Positions 58,701-64,000 of a stretch of DNA of 64,000 nucleotides are shown here, one piece after another. The DNA comes from Klebsormidium nitens (Eukaryota; Streptophyta; Klebsormidiophyceae; Klebsormidiales; Klebsormidiaceae), in assembly GCA_000708835.1 (NCBI GenBank), contig DF237267.1, forward strand, positions 39,284 to 103,283, in the 5' to 3' direction. Within the stretch, counting starts at the first letter, position 1; each line of letters starts with the position of its first letter. The translations under genes and the position numbers were made by a program. The notes beneath the pieces were generated by a model. It saw only the letters and a list, made by a program, of their open reading frames with translations. It was not told the origin of the DNA and made no database searches.

Positions 58701-61173
58701 ATGCTTCCTCTCCTGGTGTGATATGTGAAGATTTGAGAGCCGATAGAACAACGCCGATAAGCCGTTATCGGCTTTGCTTTGGCTGCCAATCATGTGCGCT
58801 GTGCCCTAAAGAGGATTGACAAGTCACCAGTTTGTTTGGTTGGATTTCGTTTTGTCTGCCGGTAAATCGCCCCGTTCTCGAGCGGCTCTGAGTATCCGTT
58901 CTAGCGGCAGCTTCTTCTTCCTCGCCTCTTTTGTTCTGATACTAACAGAGACCCACTCACAACGTTACAAAACCGTATCTGTTACGCTGCTTCTTGCTTA
59001 TACAATACCAGCAAACAGGTGATAAGACCAACGTCTAAATTCGACCTTCTTCACCTTCAGAGTCGAGCAAGAGCCCGAGGACGCCACCCCGACCGAGTCC
59101 GCCATCTTCCGGGAAAGCCAGCTGGCAGCTTCACTTGTCAGAGCGATCTCGAACATCCTCGGGGGAATCCACCGGGCGCTCTCGGGGCAGGGCTTGCTCT
59201 CTCCCGACGCTCTAACGTCCTGCAAGGCGCTGCTCGGTAGTACTGTCCCGAGCTCTTGGGACCGCCTTTGGGAGGTGAGACAAAGGTTTCTATAGACACC
59301 TGCAATGAAGATCCTGGAGGTTATAACATCTCTGCTTGCGTCGGCGGCGTGTAAGCTGGCAAGCCTTGTCCTCAGAAAAGAGCCATTGACGGTGCCGGGG
59401 AAATTATCCGCGGATTCATACTGATCTTGTCTTATAGAGGTCGCTTGTCAGCTTCCCTACGAAACCGTTTTTTGACTGCGGCTAAGAGGTGAGAAGCTAT
59501 AGCGGAACTGATGAGCTCAAAGAAACCACCTGATTCTGGATCTTTTGCACGTATACCCCCTGAAAATTCGGTCTTCCACCTTATCCTTCTTTCTACAATA
59601 TTGTTCCATCTACGGGTGTAGCCAAAACAATGCGCGTTTTCAAGGAAACCAGCAGTCTGTTCTGTTCCGTCTCATTGATCAAATTGCTCGCTTGTCTTTA
59701 CAGGGCCCTGAGGAGCCCTCCGCGTACCTCCAAGCGCTTTTCTCGCGCGTGGCCGCGCAGCCGGCGCTCCGGGCTGCCGCAAAATCCGGAAGTCTTCCCT
59801 CCAGAGGGAGCTCTCTAGATCTTAGCCATCTGTTCAGTCCCGAGACCTTTCTGAATGCGCTCCGACAGCAGACCGCTAGGCGGCGGAACATGGCCATGGA
59901 CGAGATGAAGCTGGCCACCGCGTGGAATTCGGAGCTTTTGGGCGACGCGGCCGCAGACGCGCTGCAGGTGCGTGTCGCCCTTTTGGGTCCATTCCATTGC
60001 TTGCCTTCTTGCTGTTCGAGGAAGCACAAGAGGGGCTGACTCTAATTTTCTGGATAAAAGGAAGGTGCGACTTGGATAGAATGGCCTTCGAGAAGTCTTG
60101 GATACCTTCTGAGGAAGTATTGCCGCAGAATCGATCTCTGTGCTGACGCATGGTGATCATTGAAGTCTGCAAACTCTCCTCTTTGGGTCTCTTTCCGGAA
60201 TCCGGACCCCTTCAGAACCCGGTTTCTCAGTCAGAAAATGTCTGTCTTTCCGATTTGGAAATCGGAGCACTTTCTTGACCGCGTCCTCTGTTTCCTAAAG
60301 CGCATTGCTTACACGGTCCTTCTTCCGGTCACACGATTCGAATGACAAGGCCACGTCCAGTAGAATCAGCAAAGCAAGCCATTCCGCCAGCATATCCGAT
60401 ATCGAAGCTTCTTGTCTCTGTGCAGGTGACGTCACTGCTGATCCAAGGAGCCTCCTTCGACGGAAAGAAACTGGCTGACGTCGCCCATGACGCACCATTT
60501 GCCCAGACGATGCCTACGGTCTACATGGCATGGATCGCGAAGGTGGGCGGCGCTGAATTACAAGCCCTGGATTTCATAACTCGATTCTGTCTCAAAGGCT
60601 GCTCGTGGGTTTATTGTTCAGGATCCTGCTCCGCTCTGCTATGTTGTTGGAAGGACTGCATGAAGCCCGCCGCTGCATGGGTGAATGGCTTCGTTTTTTC
60701 GGTACTAGGCCCTACATCAATAAAGAGAAGATACTTGGTTCTGAAGGGCATGGGAAGCACCTATCCCTTGTCGTCGGTTCTGGGTTTTAGGAAATTTGCT
60801 ACTCAGACCACGTAGATTTTATTCCCTCAACTCCTTATTTTTCGTTGCGCCCAATGTCATACTATAATCCCGAGCCTGACACTATGAGCAGCAAATAGAT
60901 TTTGCACTTGGAAGCTTTCCCAAATCATGCACATATCCAGGTTATGGACCAACGAGTGCTCGTCGAAATCAGCTCACAAGTCGCACTTGCACTGACACGT
61001 CCGTATTCGCCGCGCAGGGATCGCCGTACCCGTACAAGGAACACCTGGCAATTCCGCTGTACAACGACCTGGGCCGGACGCGCTTCTTGTCCGAGCTACA
61101 GCTGCCCCTCGCCAAGGCGTCCGAAAGGGACCGCTGGATATTGACTGGGCTCGCAGCATTTGTACAAGGTTGA
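25772..61173 (+). CDS. DYNC2H1: cytoplasmic dynein 2 heavy chain (IFT dynein, DHC1b type)
   Basis: This is the motor heavy chain of the dynein-2 complex, which moves intraflagellar transport trains from the ciliary tip to the base. The hand-built model has 52 exons and 13149 coding bases, 4382 codons plus stop phase-consistent throughout; human DYNC2H1 has about 4310 residues. Order along the gene is tail, linker, AAA1-AAA4, stalk with microtubule-binding domain, AAA5, AAA6 and C-terminal region. Many blocks are almost identical to human dynein-2 rather than dynein-1 or axonemal chains, for example [32 protein letters not shown] and YGGRIDN. Exon coordinates are given in the domain entries. 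Weak points are the start (M1 at 25772 or M14 at 25811), the GC donor after exon 3 and the acceptor of exon 42. No frameshift or stop interrupts the frame, so the gene looks intact. Confidence 0.97.
26969..26974 (+). other. apparent GC splice donor after dynein exon 3
   Basis: Exon 3 reads KHLQ and then GCGAGC; translating further meets a stop at once. Joining to exon 4 ([11 protein letters not shown]) at 27478 restores the family order and phase. The dinucleotide is GC rather than GT in a context otherwise like this gene's common CAG|GTGAGC donors. A small upstream GT donor dropping a few residues remains possible. Confidence 0.65.
31121..31164. repeat. diverged copy of dynein exon 10 end
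   Basis: The stretch repeats 31002-31045, the last codons of exon 10 and its donor, with period 119. Most of the 44 bases agree, including the block ACACGTGGAGGT. In the copy the donor GTGAGT has become GTCAGG, so it is unlikely to be spliced. Confidence 0.85.
32134..32212. repeat. diverged copy of part of dynein exon 12
   Basis: This intronic block repeats 31953-32035 of exon 12. It still encodes [17 protein letters not shown] in an open frame after a short deletion. It starts at an ACAG that could serve as acceptor, and GCTG|GTAAAT could serve as donor. The frame continues open to about 32357. Confidence 0.9.
35376..37658 (+). other. DYNC2H1: dynein-2 linker region, exons 18-19
   Basis: Exon 18 (35376-37025) is 550 codons without an intron, far longer than any neighbour, and exon 19 is 37482-37658. 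Together they cover about residues 1013-1621, the mechanical linker that docks over the AAA ring. Landmarks are [48 protein letters not shown] and [15 protein letters not shown]. The exon is strongly GC-rich. Confidence 0.95.
39319..39551. repeat. two diverged copies of dynein exon 21 end
   Basis: Copies at 39319-39388 and 39482-39551 repeat 39166-39236, covering the Walker B codons' 3' flank and the donor CAGGTGGGCT. The first copy keeps an open frame similar to [12 protein letters not shown]; the second carries a deletion and a frameshift. All three keep the donor sequence. Confidence 0.92.
40372..40453. repeat. diverged copy of dynein exon 23 start
   Basis: The stretch repeats 40516-40597 with period 144, including the acceptor ACAG. 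It still translates as a relative of exon 23 ([15 protein letters not shown] against [15 protein letters not shown]). It is open in frame but has no clear donor. Confidence 0.9.
41123..43006 (+). other. DYNC2H1: dynein-2 AAA2, exons 24-26
   Basis: Exons: 41123-41413, 41921-42100, 42728-43006. Walker A is GPSGTGK (residues 2015-2021), continued by Thr in exon 25. Exon 25 carries [12 protein letters not shown] and exon 26 carries [21 protein letters not shown], both characteristic of AAA2. AAA2 in dyneins usually binds nucleotide without rapid turnover. Confidence 0.96.
43431..45612 (+). other. DYNC2H1: dynein-2 AAA3, exons 27-29
   Basis: Exons: 43431-44180 (250 codons), 44723-45012, 45360-45612. 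Walker A is GPEGAGKT (residues 2313-2320). Exon 28 has [10 protein letters not shown], the AAA3 sensor stretch. AAA3 is the usual regulatory nucleotide site in dyneins. Confidence 0.95.
46711..46797. repeat. diverged copy of dynein exon 31 start
   Basis: The block repeats 46840-46926 with period 129, from the acceptor GCAG through [12 protein letters not shown]-like codons. The frame breaks at a TAA after TCAAAG in the copy, so it cannot replace exon 31. Confidence 0.92.
47641..47962. repeat. three 120-bp units of dynein exon 32 end
   Basis: The end of exon 32 with its donor (47641-47724) is followed by copies at 47761-47843 and 47881-47962, at an exact 120-base period. The block GCGAGAAACCCC and CTTTGCCAGCTGCGC persist in both. 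The second copy has a two-base deletion before its donor; the third is more diverged. Confidence 0.95.
48815..50804 (+). other. DYNC2H1: dynein-2 stalk and microtubule-binding domain, exons 34-36
   Basis: Exons: 48815-49354, 49979-50236, 50607-50804. The first part of exon 34 (from residue 2900) is the outgoing coiled coil with regular Gln, Glu and Lys heptads. The second part, [18 protein letters not shown] through [10 protein letters not shown], is the microtubule-binding domain. Exon 35 starts with [14 protein letters not shown] and continues as the returning coiled coil. Confidence 0.95.
52689..53125. repeat. three diverged copies of dynein exon 39 end
   Basis: Copies at about 52689-52800, 52847-52966 and 53024-53125 repeat the last half of exon 39 with its donor (52480-52600). 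The first two keep AGCACGCT..CTCAAGGTAAGCTCCACGCAG almost unchanged. Copies one and three are frame-broken or degenerate; the middle copy is intact. With the parent this makes a four-unit local array. Confidence 0.95.
52847..52954 (+). CDS. possible alternative exon of the dynein-2 gene
   Basis: The middle copy of the exon 39 array is an open frame of exactly 36 codons, beginning [20 protein letters not shown] and ending STLLK. It is bounded by CTCCAG as acceptor and GTAAGC as donor. Its phase is 0 on both sides, so inclusion between exons 39 and 40 would keep frame and duplicate a conserved segment near AAA5. Use in mRNA is inference; it may be a young relic. Confidence 0.4.
56014..61173 (+). 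other. DYNC2H1: dynein-2 AAA6 and C-terminal region, exons 45-52
   Basis: Exons: 56014-56284, 57036-57252, 57700-58085, 58460-58618, 59061-59274, 59704-59967, 60426-60542, 61018-61173. Landmarks are [86 protein letters not shown] and [12 protein letters not shown]. The last exon ends [11 protein letters not shown] before TGA at 61171-61173. Confidence 0.95.
56610..56950. repeat. three decayed copies of dynein exon 46 start
   Basis: Stretches at about 56610-56683, 56765-56830 and 56900-56950 resemble 57036-57105 (start of exon 46, encoding [13 protein letters not shown]). They keep the order GACCGC..CTCACGGCATCCCTCAAG..TACAAG in part. All are more diverged than the exon 32 or exon 39 copies. 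Confidence 0.75.
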
Positions 61174-61747
61174 AATAAGGTATACGCGGATTCGATTATA
61201 CAGTGTTATGTTCGTGATGAGATAGTTCGATCAGAGTAAGAAAAGGTAAATTACTGCCTGAAGTATTCAAAGACTGGCGGGGTGCGTGTAAGCCGCAGAT
61301 CGAGCCAGCTTGTATCTTGATAAAAGATGATCGTACTAACTCTAGAGCTTGGATGACGTGTTGCGGAACACGCTGAACAAAGTGGGGCAGTGATAAATGT
61401 AACTTGGAAAGACCTCGCTCAAACTCATATTGAGCTATGTCAGCATTTTTATCCCAATCCAGTTCATGAAAGAAAGCCGTGCCCCTGAGATTATGCAGCT
61501 AAGGAGGTCCTGCTTTGTATACCCGGGGACCTTACGATGCCTAGTCACTCAACGTTATTCGCGAGAGATCAGCCATGTACAGCAAACCACAGCAATAACT
61601 TACTGACGCGCGCTACAATCTCCTGGCGCCGTAACGTTCATGGGCCCCGCGTGGCACGTTTAACACTACAAGCTACGACTCGACCAAACGTGATTGATAG
61701 TCTTGGACATTAGCCTAGCATCTAATTCTATGCGGGCAATTCGGATG
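61174..61747. other. tail-to-tail spacer between dynein and zinc-knuckle genes
   Basis: Both flanking genes end into this 0.57-kb spacer. No coding frame of a known family, RNA gene or repeat is visible. It should hold both 3' UTRs. Confidence 0.6.
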
Positions 61748-63030
61748 CTAGGCGCAGCCACACTGTGAGAGGACACGCTGGTCACTTCTGGGCAGCGCGC
61801 CGAGTGACCCGTTAATTGCCCCGGGCATGACGCAGTAGTTGCTCAACCGGTTGTTCCCGCCCCGGGCCTGCGCGTGCATGTGATCCATCTCGGCATCGAT
61901 CCGCTTGGAGAACCCGAGGCCGAATCCCCGGGTTTTCAGAGCGTTCCAGGTACTCCTCGTGGACATCTCCCGGTTGCCGACTTCTGCAGGACGTGGACAG
62001 ACCGCCCGCCAGTTAGAGGACAACAGACTGTGACCATCTTATTCGAAAAGCTGCAACTCAATGGATGAAGTCGGACATCAAGTATGGGTCTTCGTGAGCT
62101 AGTCTCGATGCTGAGTACCTTGTAACCTCTTGCTTCTTGCTTTTGAGCGTCCCACCATGAAAGTTGCCCCGTCTTTTGGCCGTGTATGTTTTGTTCCAGC
62201 AGAGTATTATGAGCGGTCCGGCGCGACTGTTTCTTCTCAGCACTGTTTTGGTGGCGTGGCTGGGGGTTACACCAGATGCACGACCTTTACAGCGAGACGA
62301 ACATTTTCCCAATCTCCTTTGAAAGAAGGAAGGTCATCGTTCAATGCTGAGATGCGTTCAATCATTCCTAAGCCCGGCCAAGTACTCAGAAACTGAGTAC
62401 CTCAAACTGAGTCTTTCCTAACAGCCTTCAAGCTTTACAAGTAATGATTCTCAACAAGTTTGTCGACCTATACAATGCATATTGTAGTGGCAAAGACAAC
62501 AACTGTACATGTTCACAGGAAAATGCAGACACGTTCTCAACTCCTTGCTTGACACGGCCTAGACTCCTCAAAGGTCTGCCGACGAAAATACTCCAGAAAG
62601 CCTCTTTGAAGCATTGAGCAGCTCGTGCTTTACGCGATGCAGGTTGTCCCTCTGGAAAGTTTGTAGCTGTCTGGTTCGGACACGTAAGCTCACCAGCTCG
62701 CAACAGCCGCAAACCAACGCTGTTCGTCTCCCTGATCAGCTTCATGTCTCGCGCTGACACTTCCACGCACCGCTGCACGCCGCACAGCGTTGTCGGACCT
62801 TCTTGCCTCCTCGACGTGCCACGTGGCGGCTCCTCCCGAGCCCTGGTCAAGTACTCGCACGTCCGTATGTTGTGGCCTTCCAAACCGCAGTTGCTACAGT
62901 GCCGTCCTACAGAAGATCTGCTGTCCGGAATCGGGCGGCGAACGGAACTAGACTGGGAGGACTTTGGACGCGCGCCGCCGCCGCAGGTCCGTCTGTTGTG
63001 GCCCTCTTGGCCGCATATGCCGCAGGCCAT
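61748..63030 (-). CDS. two CCHC zinc knuckles joined to an HNH-like motif
   Basis: The model has two exons, 63030-62694 and 61983-61748, joined in phase at GAGCTG|GTGAGC and CTGCAG|AAG, giving 190 codons. The N-terminus has two zinc knuckles of form CX2CX4HX4C: CGICGQEGHNRRTC (C3, C6, H11, C16) and CSNCGLEGHNIRTC (C45, C48, H53, C58). A middle part has CGVQRC. The C-terminal exon carries EMDHMHAQARGGNN..LSNYCVMPGAIN, which fits the DH..GG..N..N pattern of HNH nucleases with H147, N161 and N170. Such knuckles bind single-stranded nucleic acid or act in protein contacts. A nuclease role is inference, since the HNH match rests on a short motif. I do not recognise a named gene. The first exon also reads open to a stop at 62428 if the intron is retained. 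Confidence 0.65.
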
Positions 63031-64000
63031 TGCTAGCTAGCTGAATCTACAAAAGAAGGGGGGAATAGACTCGGCTGTGTTGAGGAACCAGGGATGCTGA
63101 GCAGTTGAGCCTTGGGACGGGCTCCAGCTCGGGAAATGCAGTCAAAAGCGGCGCACAAGTGAAAAAGGTGCAGACGTCTGCAGAATGGCAGGAAGAACTG
63201 GGCTATTCTGAAGAAGCCTTCAGTTCGCGCTTTTGGAACTTGCTGTAAGGGTATCAGCTGGTTCTTCGGAAGCTCGCAAGGCTGTCCATATTGTGAGGTT
63301 CAGGCTAGGACCTACGCTCTTCATGATCAAGAACAGTGGATTGGCAGTGGCTTTAACACTATGTCATGGGTACAGTGTGAGTAATATACCACGACAAGTA
63401 TGGATAGTGGTCTTTGAGAAGTCAACGAAGTAGAAGTCTTTGGAGCAACCATCCGACAAAGACCTGTGGTAATGCCCAAGTCTGCATGACTCAAGCGGCT
63501 CATGTCTCAGTCACGTACTGCACGTGCACCGGGCTTTCTTCCATGTCAACCGTGCAGTCAGCCGGGTCTGGCCGGAGCCGTTACTTAAGTAGGATTTGAC
63601 CAACGGCTGCAGCCATGAGTACATGGCGCTTACCCTTTCAGAAAACAAGCAATAGAATCGTACTGTTTCATCAGCAGTAAAATAGGTAACCCTTGAGCAA
63701 CCGCGTAGTGGTTCCTTGGATTGTTTCCGATGCTTCCGTCAATCATAACCTGGCTCTTCCATCTGGCATCAGCATTCAAGCAGCATTTGAGCATTTCCAT
63801 GCCTCAGTAACGCTGGCGCTCTAACCGACCTTGAAACCTTGGGTGCGTACAGACCCCGGCGAGTCTGCTCAATCAGGAGAGGACGCCTTTGACCTCTGAG
63901 ACTTCAAGAGGATGCATTATGCGCCCCTCCCTCGCAGGGCAGCTAGTGATTGGCCACGTGACGCAGCTTTTTGTGCCGTCAGTACCATCATTCCGTAAGG
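63031..64000. other. right-edge interval upstream of the zinc-knuckle gene
   Basis: This should include the 5' region of the minus-strand zinc-knuckle gene. No open frame has a recognisable domain; the longest, 63233-63433 and 63414-63599 on the plus strand, look random. No RNA gene or repeat is seen. Confidence 0.5.

Overview
The window is nuclear DNA from a green-lineage eukaryote. The genes are cut into many short exons joined by GT-AG introns, with GC-rich exons inside more AT-rich introns. The gene set points to a streptophyte green alga or bryophyte-grade plant: a pheophorbide a oxygenase-type Rieske enzyme, a plant-type Nudix + M49 (DPP III-like) fusion protein, and the heavy chain of the intraflagellar-transport dynein, which implies ciliated cells at some life stage. 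Klebsormidium would fit, but that name is inference and no marker gene settles it. All gene models below were assembled by hand from open frames, splice sites and remembered family sequences; codon phase was checked at every junction given.

Layout from left to right. (1) Minus strand, about 587-6535: pheophorbide a oxygenase (PAO/ACD1 family), nine recognised exons. (2) 6536-8168: shared head-to-head promoter interval with an inverted pair of telo-box-like motifs. (3) Plus strand, 8169-20286: complete 21-exon Nudix hydrolase 3-like gene, 784 codons. (4) 20287-21165: tail-to-tail spacer. (5) Minus strand, 21166-24028: six-exon AIG1/FAR-17a-type membrane hydrolase, 240 codons. (6) 24029-25771: second head-to-head interval. 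(7) Plus strand, 25772-61173: cytoplasmic dynein 2 heavy chain, 52 exons and 4382 codons, filling more than half of the window. (8) Minus strand, 61748-63030: two-exon gene joining two CCHC zinc knuckles to an HNH-like motif. (9) 63031-64000: nothing recognised.

The five genes do not form a pathway. PAO acts in chlorophyll breakdown, the Nudix/M49 protein is a two-domain hydrolase, the AIG1-like protein is a lipid hydrolase, and dynein-2 drives retrograde intraflagellar transport.

The most unusual signal is in the introns. At least ten carry diverged partial copies of the neighbouring exon, usually including its splice site, in local tandem arrays of two to four copies. One copy (52847-52954) is an intact 36-codon frame with its own acceptor and donor, a possible alternative dynein exon. 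A second signal is the palindrome TGACGTCA, which I counted 14 times where about one is expected by chance.
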